A DNA stretch of 64,000 nt from Ananas comosus (lineage: Eukaryota; Streptophyta; Magnoliopsida; Poales; Bromeliaceae). Positions 11,267 through 22,725 of the stretch are shown here, one piece after another. The notes under the pieces are model-generated. The model saw only the letters and a program-made list of their open reading frames with translations, had not been told where the DNA came from and did no database searches. The number at the start of each line of letters is the position of its first letter. Position 1 is the first letter of the stretch. The translations under genes were made by a program, and so were the position numbers. Location of the stretch: positions 1-64,000 of the forward strand of contig NW_017893421.1 of NCBI RefSeq assembly GCF_001540865.1, given 5' to 3'.

Positions 11267-12111
11267 TTTTATTTATGTAATGCTTTGATTGGTGCTTATT
11301 GCATATTTTTATTCATTGTATTACATGTTTAGATGATTTTTGATGCTTAGAATTTGTTTTGAAATTTGGTTCTAAAATCTTTTCGAGATAGATGATTGGA
11401 AATTAAAATTCAAAAATTTTTGAGAGTGGTAATGTTTTGAAATCATTGATTTGGGGAGATTAAATTTTACAAAATGCCTTTAACCATCTCAAATTCACAT
11501 TCATCTTGAGTTAAATTCATATTAATTATCAGTTTTACTCCACTTTTATTATTTTAACGATAATTTATTATATGATTTCATAACACATATATTCATCAAA
11601 TTTATGAAATCAAATTTGATCTCTTAACGATTAATCTAACTTGGTTGTGTGTGTTGAAGATGATGAATGGTTATTTGCTAATAAACTAAAGTTTGTCAAA
11701 TTTTCTTTCAAATGCGAGATTGTCTAATTTAGGAAAAGTTTGAATTATAAAAAAAAATTTTGATACAAAAAGAAAAAGAAAATAAAAAAATACTCCTATG
11801 TTTAAAAGATATGAAAAGAGTTACATCCAAAAGGAGTGTGAAAACCACCACTACATGTAGGAAAGAGCTACCACCCCGGTCATCCGGTAAGTGTGTGAAG
11901 CTACCATATGAAATTGATAGAATCGCCGAAAAGGTTAAAAAAATGATGAATATTTAAATTTTTTTTGGAGTTATAAGGTGGTAGGATAAAAAGATACTCA
12001 AAGAGCCACTCCCGGTGTTATATTAGCTAAATCTCTATTTTGAACGTTTTGCGACAAATTGGTGTCAATTTTGCTGAATTTCTATATGTCGTGTTTCATG
12101 AACCATTTCAT
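11267..12111 (+). other. Non-coding spacer replacing pol in the copia element
   Basis: This AT-rich stretch, continued at 14647-14820 after the solo LTR, aligns with 54019-54990 of copy 2, including the block near 11820-11900 (GTTACATCCAAAAGGAGTGTG). No open frame of note and no copia pol motif were found on either strand. TTCAT at 12107-12111 is the left target duplicate of the LTR that follows. Confidence 0.75.
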
Positions 12112-14641
12112 TGTAAGAAAGTGAATTCTCGAAATCCGAGAGTTGGACTTCACTCAGAATCGACTAATTGTCGAGTGGGTATGCTTCGGAAAAGCTGAAG
12201 AAGTCAAAAACCTAAAAAGTGCATTGCAACGGATTCAGGAGAGCAAGTTGTGCAAAAATCTGCACTTGGCAGATTTTGCTCTCGGGGACCGGTCCCTGGT
12301 GTGAGGGACCGGTTCCCGTAAGCATGGGGTGCGCAGAGAAGTCTCTGCGCACAAGTATTGCTCTCGGGGACCGGTCCCTGCGGGGAGAGACCGGTCCCCG
12401 TACGCGCAGCAAACGAAAAGAAGGAAAAATCGGCTAAGTCCTGAGTGTTCTGCTCTCGGGGACCAGTCCCTGGTGGGGAAGACCGGTCCCCGTACGCGTA
12501 GGAAGCTGGGCAGAGCCCTCTGCCCGCAGGAGAGGCTCTCGGGGACCGGTCCCTTTAGGGACAGACCGGTCCCTGAGCACGAAAACTTCCCAGTTTGGGC
12601 TGTGTGAGAGAAGCAAAGTTGAGGGGCTTGGATGCAATTATTGCATTAGTGAGGGGTATAGATGGGAGATCACCCTTTCTCCCTCTCATTTCCACACCCA
12701 AACATCTATCCCTCTCTCTCTCTAAGCTATCTCTCTCTCCCTCTCATGAAGTGAAGAAGGAGAAGAAGGAAAGGAAGGAGAAGAAGGTGGAGAAGAAGGA
12801 GAAGCAAGCTAGAGAAGGGCTTTGGTCATCTTCTTCTTCCTCTCCTCACCATTGGAGCAAGCTTGGAGGTAAGCTTTTGAGTTAAACAATGGTAGAGACC
12901 TAGGGTTTGGATTTTTACCTCTAGAAATAGTTTGATTAGAACCCTAGCATGGATAATAGATGCTTAATGCTTAAAGCTAGAGATTTGTTTGGGCATTTTT
13001 GCATAGATGCAAACCTAGGGCTCCAAATTGGGGCTTTGCTTATTAATGGGGTTTGATCTCAATTGATGGCATCTAAACCTAATTGCTAGGTGTCTAAATG
13101 CGTTAGCGAGGACGGATTGAGCATTCGTCGAGTCGTTGAAAAGTTATCGGCAAAACAAGACCGATTGAGCTTCGTTTCCACCTATGAGGCTGAGACGACA
13201 TCGTAGCAAGTGCCGAGTAGCATTCTTTGAGCCTCAACATCGTTGAAAGGTGGGTGGTGTCATCCCGAAGCAACCGGGTTCCTCTCTATGTCTTAGCACA
13301 CCATGATTTTGCATCTCTTGCATGTTGCATTGTAGGATTGCATTGTTTTCCATTCCTTATGCTTTCTAATTGATATCATAGTGTGAGTTGAATGATTGAT
13401 ATTATGAATAGATGAGGATTGGGTCTTGACATTGAATCCTATAGTGCCGAGGAAAAGAGATAGACTCGATGGCTACCTAGTGATATGATGAGTGGCATGT
13501 GATTAACAAATGAACAGAACGAGTGGAATATAATGTAGTGTACAATGACATTAGTGATATATGAACTTAGGGATAGGTGGACTCCCTAGTGATGGCTCGT
13601 TGAACAAAGAAATAGTGTAATTAAATACTTACACATGGACATTGGGATAGGTGGATTCCCGAGTGACTTTTAGCCCTAGTTGATAGGGTATCCTCGAGTT
13701 GAGAGGATCGATCATACTCACAGTTTGTTTATACTTGTGGTGGTCGCGCCACACAAGTCGTCGTGCACTCCGGAGTTTGGTACGAGAGGAGCATAGTTGA
13801 TGTCCCGTAGACGGTCCCAGGTTTGAGAGCGAGGTGAGTCTCCTTACCATACGGGATGGCGAGGTGAGTCGTAGGCGAACCCAAGGGATCGCCAAGGATT
13901 GGTTGGACAAGAGAATAGCACTGTCTTTGAACAATTGCTTATTGGACATTGCAGCAGACATAGTGGCATGTTAGTAAACTACTTACTATATGATGCATGC
14001 ATACATTACACATGATTTGGGCATAGTAGCATAGTTTTCTTACTATGTCATTTGCAGTTTTCATATCTATCTATATATCTATATGCTTTTGCCCACTCAG
14101 ACCTAGTGGGGAGATCGGCGGAGTCGGCGGCCGAACCCACTGGGAACTATGAACAATAGTTCTCACCCCACTTTGTTGCAGGGCCTAGTTTGAGCGCGTC
14201 GTGCGAGGATCGCGGCAAGGGTACAGCGCCCGAGCAGTAGTTACTAGTATATTTCCTTTTTGCATTAACATCACCCTATGTATATGAGTGAATTATGTAG
14301 GTGAGGATTTGGAGAGCTATTGGTGTATTTTGGTGGTTATCTAGTAAACCATGTAATCATTTTGAGAGGTGGAAATGTAAATCGGTGTAAAAGAATGCAA
14401 TGTGATGTAATAGCTAGTAAATCTCTCTTTGTTCACTTGTTTGCACATGTGACTCTTACTCTTAGTTGTTGGCACTCGTTGTGCCCTTCGTTGATTGTGT
14501 ATGTATAGAATTTTCTATTCTTGGGCAAATTCTTGTACACATCTGGTTGTTTAGCCTTGGGCGGACAGAGAGGTGTTGTCCGTTCGACGTCTGTTCGACG
14601 CGCCCGAACCGGACCATTGGTAGCGGTCTCAGGGCGTGACA
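12112..14641 (+). mobile_element. Solo LTR, gypsy-type, 2,530 bp
   Basis: TGTAAGAAAG...GGGCGTGACA flanked by TTCAT and TACAT (4 of 5 bases match). Copy 2 of the host element is uninterrupted at the same place, which confirms the insertion. From left to right: ACCGGT array, CT-rich then GAA-rich leader (about 12700-12830), GAGGTAAGC donor-like site (GT at 12869), CTCCGGAG block near 13770 and LTR hairpin at 14136-14170. Confidence 0.93.
12288..12570 (+). promoter_or_regulatory. Four ACCGGT pairs, each with a 20-bp offset
   Basis: The cores start at 12288/12308, 12370/12390, 12462/12482 and 12545/12565. The offset is exactly 20 bp in all four pairs, while the gaps between pairs are 82-92 bp. 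One core is changed (ACCAGT at 12462). The first core lies 176 bp from the LTR start, the same distance as in the LTR at 34133. Confidence 0.75.
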
Positions 14642-14828
14642 TACATCTTGCTAGATTTTGAACCAATAGACTATTTTTTATAACATAATTTTGTAGTTTA
14701 GATAAATTAAGAAATCATGTAATATTTTATATTCATTATAATGATTTTGGAGTACAATCTTTAATTTTTATAAAATTGACTTAATTTGAATCATTTTAGT
14801 GTAAAATTTTGAATTTCTGGCACGGGGT

Positions 14829-15386
14829 ACCAGTACTCGATCCCGCGTACCAATACCAACCGTGCGAATCTGTTTTTAAAATCCGGTTAAACCTTTTATT
14901 TCTCCACTTATACTCCATCAAACCTCCCTCTTTCTCTTTCTAAAACCTCCTTAACATCATTCTCGCCCGGATCTTGGTATTTTTAGCAAAGATTTGTAAG
15001 TAACAACTCCAGATCTGATCTTTTCTCGTTCAAAATCCTAATTTTTTCACTCTTCGAACTATTTTTTGGGTTGAAGATCGATCTCTATTTTTCATGATTT
15101 TTTTAACAATTTTTTGCTTTGTTTCACTTAAAATACATGCATGCTTGCTTCTTGAACACTTAGATTAGGAAATAACGCATTATATTTTGCGGATCTAAGA
15201 TTTTTAGCATGTAGTATGTGGAATTTCGGGTTTGAGTTTGGAATGTCATTTTTCATGAAAAATCATGCTTAAATCTGTTGGAAATAGTGTTATTATGCAT
15301 TCTAATTTGATTAGAAATTGTTTATACTATTTTACAAGTTTTTATTGTGATTATGTTTATGAAAGGTTCATTTTTGTATAGGAAAA
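14829..15386 (+). promoter_or_regulatory. Putative internal promoter, leader and leader intron of the envelope-like gene
   Basis: A decayed dyad pair (ACCAGT at 14829, ACCAAT at 14849, offset 20) lies where copy 2 has two perfect TGTACCGGTACA sites. A CT-rich leader follows (about 14930-14945), then a GTAAGT donor at 14996-15001 and a TTTTTGTATAG acceptor ending at 15380. That gives an intron of about 385 bp, in the same place as the intron of copy 2. The start codon region follows at 15387. Promoter and intron are inferred from the conservation between the two copies. Confidence 0.55.
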
Positions 15387-15524
15387 TTGACATTTTCACT
15401 GTTTCTTGTCCTGATGGTGCTCATGGCCACTGGGAGTGGTCGTGGTCGTGGTCGTGGTCATGGTCGTGGTAAAGGCCGTCGAGGGGCTTCTTAATGAACT
15501 CGTACTGAAGATGAGTCGTCATTT

Positions 15525-16820
15525 TTGGATTCTCACTATCGGGCGAGTTCCTACGAGGAAGAGGAAGAAACTGCGATTCACATGGATAAAGGCAAAGGGA
15601 AAGCACCCAAATCATCTAGAAAGAAAAAAGGTGTTTGCTCTCCTCCTCTGCGAAGCACTGGTGGCCCCGTCATTCGCGAGGGAGGAGTTCATGAGCGCGA
15701 AAGTCGATCTAAGCATGCCACAGAGATACAGACACAGCGGCATAAGGCTTTTTCGAGCAGATCGTGCCTGGCGAAACGCTATGTAAACCACAACGAGCTC
15801 ATCAGGGAGGTTCCTGACTTTGGGCATTTACTACATAAAAGCCCTATTGAGCCCGTTGGGAGGATTCCGGCATGTGCTGCTTTTTGTGTAGAACTTATTC
15901 GGGAGTTCTACATGCGTGGGAAAGAACTCGCGGAGGATCAGGAGACGTGTACTTATCTATTCGAGACATATGTGCGCAAGAACAGGATTCATGTTACCCC
16001 GCAGACTATTGGGAAGATATTTGGGTTACATGTTGATACTTCTGGACTTCACTATACCTCGGTCACATATCAGCAATCATCACATTGGGACACGGTTATT
16101 AGTACAATTTGCAAGGACGGGACAAGGACAAACCATGTCTATGTTGAATCCAAGGATTTGAGGCCTGAATATCATATTTTGTCTTTGATAATCTACCACA
16201 ACGTGCTACCGACAATTGCAACAAAAAGGATTCGCTGGGATAGGCTTGTACTTCTCTACTTACTTGGCCACCTAGAGCATGCAGATGGGTTGAATGTCAA
16301 CATTCCATTCCTGGTGCGGAAGAGGATAGTGCATGTTATTCAGTCTTCTGGGCAGCTTGAGCTACTTCCTTTCCCGATTCTGATCACACGGATTCTACAG
16401 GACAATGGAGTAGATATCACGTGTGAAAAATACGACTATGGCCTTGGACCGATTGACGGAGTGACATTGGCCAAGTCAGTTAGCACTTTGAAGACTTTCC
16501 CGCAAACAAAGGCACATCATACAGCTACTTCGAGTTCAGCTCCTCAACATGCAGAGCATGAGGGTTCATCGAGCTCATGGGGAGTCATTACTGTGGAATC
16601 GCTCCACCATGAGATTCACTCTTTAAATAAGAGGGTTGAACAAGGCTTCAAAAGGTTGAAGGAAAGAATGAAAAGAATTATGGAGAAACTCGAGTGTCGT
16701 CACGACGATGTTTTTCCGAGTTACGCTAGACAGAGTTCCTCACATCAGGTTGCACCACTCGCAACTAGAGCACTTGAGGATGTTGGATATGATGATGATG
16801 ATGATGATGAAGACACTTAG
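15525..16820 (+). CDS. Envelope-like / putative plant transposon protein of a Sirevirus-like element
   Basis: This is a 431-residue open frame. The natural start was probably further up, in frame, at 15387 (ATG in copy 2, TTG here), giving a hydrophobic N-terminus (LTFSLFLVLMVLMATG) and an Arg-Gly repeat. Two in-frame stops (15492-15497) now separate that part. The core (about residues 100-300: VELIREFYMRGKELA, IHVTPQTIGKIFGL, RIRWDRLVLLYLLGH, LNVNIPFLVRKRIV, LLPFPILITRIL) has the pattern I know from SIRE1-type envelope-like proteins and the putative plant transposon domain. A Ser-rich linker, a coiled coil (about 350-395) and an Asp-rich tail follow. Function is unknown, and the envelope role is only a proposal in the literature. 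No second membrane segment is evident. Confidence 0.7.
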   Translation: MDSHYRASSYEEEEETAIHMDKGKGKAPKSSRKKKGVCSPPLRSTGGPVIREGGVHERESRSKHATEIQTQRHKAFSSRSCLAKRYVNHNELIREVPDFGHLLHKSPIEPVGRIPACAAFCVELIREFYMRGKELAEDQETCTYLFETYVRKNRIHVTPQTIGKIFGLHVDTSGLHYTSVTYQQSSHWDTVISTICKDGTRTNHVYVESKDLRPEYHILSLIIYHNVLPTIATKRIRWDRLVLLYLLGHLEHADGLNVNIPFLVRKRIVHVIQSSGQLELLPFPILITRILQDNGVDITCEKYDYGLGPIDGVTLAKSVSTLKTFPQTKAHHTATSSSAPQHAEHEGSSSSWGVITVESLHHEIHSLNKRVEQGFKRLKERMKRIMEKLECRHDDVFPSYARQSSSHQVAPLATRALEDVGYDDDDDDEDT

Positions 16821-16987
16821 TGATTTCTTCTCCGAGACTTAGTTTTCATATTTTATCTTTATTTAGGATGATGTTTACTTTATTTCACTTGTCTTTGCAT
16901 CTTCTTTAGGTCTGTACTTATGACATAACTGCTTTTATATTTCCTAATATGTTTTTCTCTCTATGTTTATCTTTGGCAATTTTTGAC

Positions 16988-17303
16988 AAAAAGGGGGAGA
17001 ACATAGGTGGACAGGTATTGATCGAAGGGGGAGAAAATTGAAGAATTGAAGAATTGAAGGACAAAGGAGGAGAAGAACTTTCGAGAATGTTTTACGATGA
17101 AGATGTAGATGAAAACAAGACCTCAAGGCTCCTAGTTGCGTCTAAGTCATAAAGTCTATTTTAGGAGTTTTGATGTAATTTTGAATCATATATGTATTTT
17201 GGATTACACGCGAGGGGTTCGATGTTTTGGTGATGACATTGAACTCCGTTTTTCATTTGTGATGTAATTTTGAGTTTTGTCATGAAATTACCAAAGGGAG
17301 AGA
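16988..17303 (+). other. Three polypurine tracts before the 3' LTR
   Basis: AAAAAGGGGGAGA (16988-17000), GAAGGGGGAGAAA (17024-17036) and AAAGGGAGAGA just before the LTR (17293-17303). Repeated polypurine tracts upstream of the 3' LTR are a hallmark of Sireviruses. The last one would prime plus-strand DNA synthesis. Confidence 0.75.
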
Positions 17304-17561
17304 TTGTTATGGATTTTGTGTTGGCAAGTTTCATGATTTGAGTCGAAGTCTTGAAGGGTTTTGTAACACACTGGACCTTTGCAAATTGTGGGGTTCAAGT
17401 GTTTGATCTGTGTTTTGAGTTTTTCTAGTTGTTCTAGAAGGTCGTTGACAGTGTTCTGACTCATGGCTCGCATCCCAAGAAATGAGGTTTTTAGCTTAGC
17501 CCTAAGGTCTCCAAAGAGAAGAATTTAGGCTGCTCTCGGGTTGGGTTCAGCAGGGTGTTGT

Positions 17562-17671
17562 ACCGGTACAACATTGGGCTTGTACCGGTACAGAAGGTTA
17601 TTCCCTGCCAACCCGAGGCTCGGGTTTTTGTCTGGCTGGTTTTGTACCGGTACACTTTCCCGTGTACCGGT
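17562..17671 (+). promoter_or_regulatory. ACCGGT dyad array (TGTACCGGTACA type)
   Basis: The cores start at 17562/17584 (22 bp) and 17646/17666 (20 bp). The array begins 200 bp from the LTR start. Confidence 0.7.
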
Positions 17672-17680
17672 ACACAATGC

Positions 17681-20256
17681 TGTCACGCCCTGGTATCAGC
17701 GGAAGCATGGCCGGTATGTGCACAGACCCGCCATATACCTGCAGTATATAAGGCGTCTACAGAGAACACATGTCGAGGGAAGGAAAACATAGCAAAATCC
17801 TAACCAGATATCAGAGCAAAGTATAAGTCAATGATACTAGCATCAAAGAGCATAAGAGTATAACCCAAAACAACTCAACATCCTAGAGAGGTATAGAAAC
17901 TACAATCCTCGATTCAAACCACTCATTTACATCACAGGGTTATACAAAATATGTGTACAATGGTAGTCTCTCTATACACTGGACATCACCCTCGGCTGTG
18001 GCACGAGTAGCAAGGTGATCATCTAACAAACCATCAAGCTAAATCTAGCTAGGCACGACTCCCTTGCCACCTAATCTCTCCTGTAGGTGATCCTGAAAAA
18101 CAACAACCAAAGGGCGTGAGAACTATTAAACAATACTTCCCAGTGGGTAAGTCGCCAGCCTCGGCGAATTACACCAGTAGACTCATGATGTACTATATGA
18201 AAAGTAAAAGCGGAGATAGCATGAAATATCTACAATGCTAACAATTTAATAAACAAGTAATCATGCTTTCCAACTGAAAAAGAGTCAAGCAAATGAAACA
18301 AACATAGCAATTACTATAAGCATGAACATATAAGTAAGTACTGTACAGTGTAAATGGCATTCATTTATTTCTGTCATTTAGTAAGTTAAATTGTTAACTT
18401 TATTCCCCAGGACCTACTCAAGGTAGTCCAGCTTGCGCCGCGCCTAATGGCCCCGTGGTAGTGTACACTCCCCACGGCAATCCACTTCGGCACTCAATCC
18501 CGCACGGGCGAGCAACTGTCGCGTAGGCCAACTCCGGAGTGCTGGCTTGTAGGGAGCGACCCTCACAAGCGTATGCGAATGAGCACAATGGCAAGCAAGC
18601 ATAATCCATAGTCCAACATATCTCTGTCATCATTCTCGTTCTCGATTCATTGATCAGAATTTAATATAATGAATAATAACAACAGCTAGTATCCACTAGA
18701 TTAGTAAGCACATGAAAGTAATGCTTAATCACATATTGTATAGAAACTTTTCACTATCCAGGCACTATCAATGTAGTCGCAAGAAATGTCATTGTTCTCT
18801 ACTTTATAGGAACATAATAGATTGTCCATGAATCATTCAACTGAGCCGAACATAAACATGTTTACTTCTATGCATGAAACATAAACATGAGTTTCTCTAT
18901 GCATGAGTTTCTCTACTTAATAGAGATTTCATTTCAATACATATATCAAATATTATGGTGATAATGTTCTGAATCTATATCAATTACCAAGTTACACAAA
19001 ATGCATTCGTATGCTATTTCTATAGTATCATATAGAACATAGGGGAGCTTCACTTGCTCTGGTTAGGTCAAACCCACCTATTACTAGGCTCAATCCAGCT
19101 CAAAGGAATCCCAAAAATCAGCTCAACTAGGCCTCAACCCTACTGAAAATGAAGCATCAAAACCGTATTAAACCTACAACCGAAATGTCCAATTTCGGCA
19201 CAATTTGCACTTAGTACAAAGTAGTAACTTAAATCCCTGCTTTGGTTCACTTTAATACCTCAAGATTAACCTCTAAAGGCTCTCCAATGCCAACCAAAGA
19301 TCGTCCAAAAGTCGGTTGTACGCTCGCTGCGGACAACACCAAAACGGCATCACAATGCTTGTTTAGAAGTTAATATAACCAAAATCTTGCGAAATCAGTG
19401 TTCTAACTGAAATTTCTACGTACCCCTATTTGGAACACCTTCCAAACTAGTTCCCAAGGTCACTAATTTAGTTCAAAATGGCTCGGAAACCTGCTGCGAA
19501 GAAATAATTCCAAACTGCATCAAGTTACTCAATTAGATGACAAGTAGTCTCGAAATAGCTTCATAGATAACTAAATATCTTCCTCAAGCTTCCAGACAAC
19601 TTTTCCTTGGGCTAAGATGGAGAAATCACAGCTAGATAACCCCTCTCTAGCTGCTGGAAGCCTTCTCCAACTCAGCTGGAAGCAACGGAACTAAAATGCG
19701 TCAAAATCCAATACTAAACCACAAACGAGAGAGAACTTGAATTAATTACCTCTCTACAGCTGAGGTTCAGCTTCTCTGATGATAAACTCACAAAAAAAAC
19801 TCAGTGAAACACCTCCTTCCCACGTTCCAAGAGCTTTCTTCAAGTCTCCAAGTCAGCAAATATCAAGCGGAACGCGAAATCGACGCGAATCGGCGACTTT
19901 CACGTAGAGAGAGAAAAACCCTAGAGAGAGAAAGTGGAGAAGATAAAAAAAACACCCTTCTCTGAACTCTAACAGCATCTACAAGGGTCTAGGAGTCGTG
20001 CTGGAGGGTTAAAGATAGACATTAGATATGAAATTACCAAAATAGCCCTGCTGCCACGTTTCTGCCATTGTGTACCGGTACACAATGCAGAAAATTCTGA
20101 TTTTCGCCAGAGCAATGCACTTTCTTGTGTTTAGCCTTTCAATCACTCCCAGACTTGTCCAAAAACTTGTCTAAACCCTTTAGAATATGTAGGGTAGCTC
20201 CACTTATCATTCCACACACTCGAACTTCGCAATTTGCCAACGTTCAGTGTATTACA
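17681..20256 (-). mobile_element. Solo LTR, gypsy-type, 2,576 bp, minus strand
   Basis: On the plus strand it runs TGTCACGCCC...GTGTATTACA, with a perfect AATGC duplicate on both sides (17676-17680, 20257-20261). It has one dyad (TGTACCGGTACA, core at 20074, 177 bp from its 5' end), the hairpin at 18112-18147 and the CTCCGGAG block near 18533. It inserted within 5 bp of a dyad of its host LTR. Confidence 0.95.
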
Positions 20257-20312
20257 AATGCAGTCCGCAGACTGCTTGTTCTGGGAGGGTGTTTTTCCAA
20301 TTGTTGCTTATC

Positions 20313-20319
20313 TATAAAG
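20313..20319 (+). promoter_or_regulatory. TATA box of the LTR at 17362-22519
   Basis: TATAAAG stands downstream of the dyad array once the nested LTR is taken out, and a CT-rich stretch and donor-like GAGGTAGG (GT at 20570) follow. Position and sequence fit a pol II core promoter. Confidence 0.55.
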
Positions 20320-22073
20320 CACCCCACGCCCCCTCTAGGTCTCCCTGTGCTGAGAACAGAGGAGAGAAGGTACGGGAGCCCTCCACTCCTCTTTGATTTT
20401 TCTTGATTTATGTTGGGATTTTTGAGGTTTAAACTCTCCTTTTTGCTCCTTTTTGCTTCTTGGTGCCATTTCCACCATGGTTGAAAGCTTGGAGCTTGGA
20501 TTGAGGCTTGTTGGAGGAGAGATCTCCAACCCTAGCTGACTTTGAGCATTGTTTGGAGCTTCACTTGAGGTAGGCAACATGTTTCCTGCTTTAGATTCAT
20601 CATTTTCATGGTTTTTGTGTAGAAACTCTAGAAATGTGAAACTTAGGGTTTATTTGGAGATTTTGGATTTAGGACTTTTGGAGCTCAATTTTTTGGATTA
20701 GAACCTTCGTCTAGGTTGGATTGGAAGGGTTCTAGCTCCTATTTAGAGATCGAGAGAGTTTTTCCCCATTTAAGGTGAGTTTTGCCCTATTCTTTGGGTT
20801 GGTTAATGTTTAACCTATGTGTTCGTAACATTTGCGTAACTCTCCTTTTATTACCTTTAGGGTGCTAGAAGAATAGTGGGCAACTTCATTCGGCAAAATG
20901 AAAGGGTTGCAAGGAGACTTAGTGGGTTTGGCCTTACCAAAAATGAGACAAATTCCATCGATGATGGTTTTATTTGTTGTAAAATGAAAATACTTGCATA
21001 TTCATGCTAGATAGAATATTTGTAAATTTTAGAATGCTTAAATTGTATATGTCATGCATCATGAGTTTTGGCCTCTATGTAATAGAGGATTATGTGCATA
21101 GCACCCATGTTTGTATATGGTAGCCTCATGCTATGTATGAAACCATGTTATTAGTAGTTAAAGGACAAGTATTTACTTGCTATGAACGATGGACATATGC
21201 TATGTATGGTAGAAAATCTAATGTCATAAAGGGGCATTAATCTTGACATATATATATATGGACTTGGAAATACATCTCGCCATGAAGTGGCATTGGAACT
21301 TAGAACATGCTTGGACATAGTAAGATATAATGTCATGAAGTGGCATTAGTCTTGGAACATGACAGAACTTAGTGAACCTAATGTCATGAAGTGGCATTAG
21401 ATATAGTAAATGGATGAAGCCTTACTTTGGGACTTTGAACTGGAACCTTAGGTTGCTAGTGACTATTTCCATGATTAGAGACATGATGATCGGGTTCTTG
21501 AGATGATGACTATGCTTGCTTGCCATTTGTGCTCATTCGCACATGCTTGTGAGGGTCGCTTCCTACAAGCCGGCACTCCGGAGTTAGCCTTTGTGACAGC
21601 AGTTCGCTCATGCGGGATTGAGAAGCCTACCGGGACGCGTGGGATAGACTCATTCCAACGTGGGATGATGGGCTACCATAGGCAGTTAGGCGGCACAAGC
21701 CGGACTACACTCGTGTAGATCCCGAATGAGATTGGACATTAACATTAAACCATAATATGACGATCACTACTAGATAGATTATAGTAATTGGATTTCTTGG
21801 ACATGTTTATGACATAGTATTGGACATATGGACATATAGTATACCTGATAGTTCTGCTTATTGCATTCTAGTATACTTGTTGACATGTTAGAGCATACCA
21901 ATTATGTATTGAGCATATTTGACCATGATAGTATAGATGTACATCATGTTATATTGTGGCTTAGTAGTGTAGCATTTCCTTTTTATGCTTATCATACGTA
22001 CAGTTATTAGTAGTTACTTTTCTCTACTCATGCTTTTGGGCTTAGTGGTGCATTTTGCTAAGGTCAGTAATTA

Positions 22074-22110
22074 CCCACTAGGAACTATAAATTATAGTTC
22101 TCACACCCCC
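22074..22110 (+). promoter_or_regulatory. Conserved LTR hairpin (best example)
   Basis: CCCACTAGGAACTAT, then ATAGTTCTCACACCCCC. The core GAACTATAAATTATAGTTC is a perfect inverted repeat. Relatives on the plus strand are at 14136, 36272, 42059, 44950, 48286 and 62973; on the minus strand at 5754, 6320, 18112, 24421 and 50064. In gypsy LTRs with a readable 3' end it usually lies 400-525 bp upstream of that end (about 145 bp in the LTR ending at 48431). I could not find it in the copia LTRs. Confidence 0.65.
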
Positions 22111-22725
22111 TGTTTTATGTTTTCTTTCAGAGCCTTCCACCCCGTGAGAGGCTCGGGATCGCGAGAAACGAATTGCCTAGAGCTAGCTAGCGAGAGATTT
22201 GTCGATAGGTGGTCTACCTCTCTTTTGGTTTTATTTTGGAGAGGAATGAGAGACTTGTACCATTTTGTAGAGGCCACCCTGTTTTGTATCTTGAGCTTTG
22301 TATAGAGTTGAGATGTTTTACTTCACTTTCACCTTGGTGGTTTAGTTTCCTTGATTCTACTTGTTGATAGATGCTAGATGTACACATGCTCTGATATCTC
22401 TAGATATTTATTATCTCTTGTTTATTTATTGCTATTATTGTAGACGCCTTATATGTGCAGGCATATGGCGGGTCTGGGCATGCTACCAGGAGGGCCTCCG
22501 CCGGTCCCGGGGCGTGACAGGTTCGGTGCATGATTGTCGAAGATCGAAGAATCCAAGGTTCCGAAAACTCAGAAACATCTCACTGCATGAATCACGATGC
22601 TCATGTAAGGTTTTAATTCATATTATGGTGATTCATACTTATTTATAGACATTAGAATCATATGAATCAAAGATTAAAGGATTAGAAGTGGTTTGAGTGA
22701 TGCAATTCTGGATGTTGCATTGAGT

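Larger units (their letters stand above)
17362..22519 (+). mobile_element. Solo LTR, gypsy-type, ~2.58 kb, split by a second solo LTR
   Basis: TGTAACACAC...GGGCGTGACA with flanks GGTTT (17357-17361) and GGTTC (22520-22524). The inner insertion is at 17681-20256. It is the same family as the 5' LTR at 60867-63423. It carries the CTCCGGAG block (about 21575) and a perfect palindromic hairpin (22083-22101). Confidence 0.92.

Noticed and set aside
12288..12570. CRISPR-like array
   Set aside because: Repeats are 6-12 bp palindromes in pairs, not 25-40 bp repeats with equal spacers, and the setting is a plant LTR.
12219..12637. Short open frames on both strands over the ACCGGT array (also 8005-8303, 27053-27485, 34234-34631, 51788-52046, 60987-61271)
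   Set aside because: They arise because the palindromic repeats have no stop codons in most frames; translations are repeats such as TGPV or VPVQ on both strands, with no domain and no conservation of start or stop between LTR copies.
14433..14666. Minus-strand 77-residue frame as a host gene
   Set aside because: Runs across the end of a solo LTR into the host copia element; the same LTR end elsewhere gives unrelated frames.
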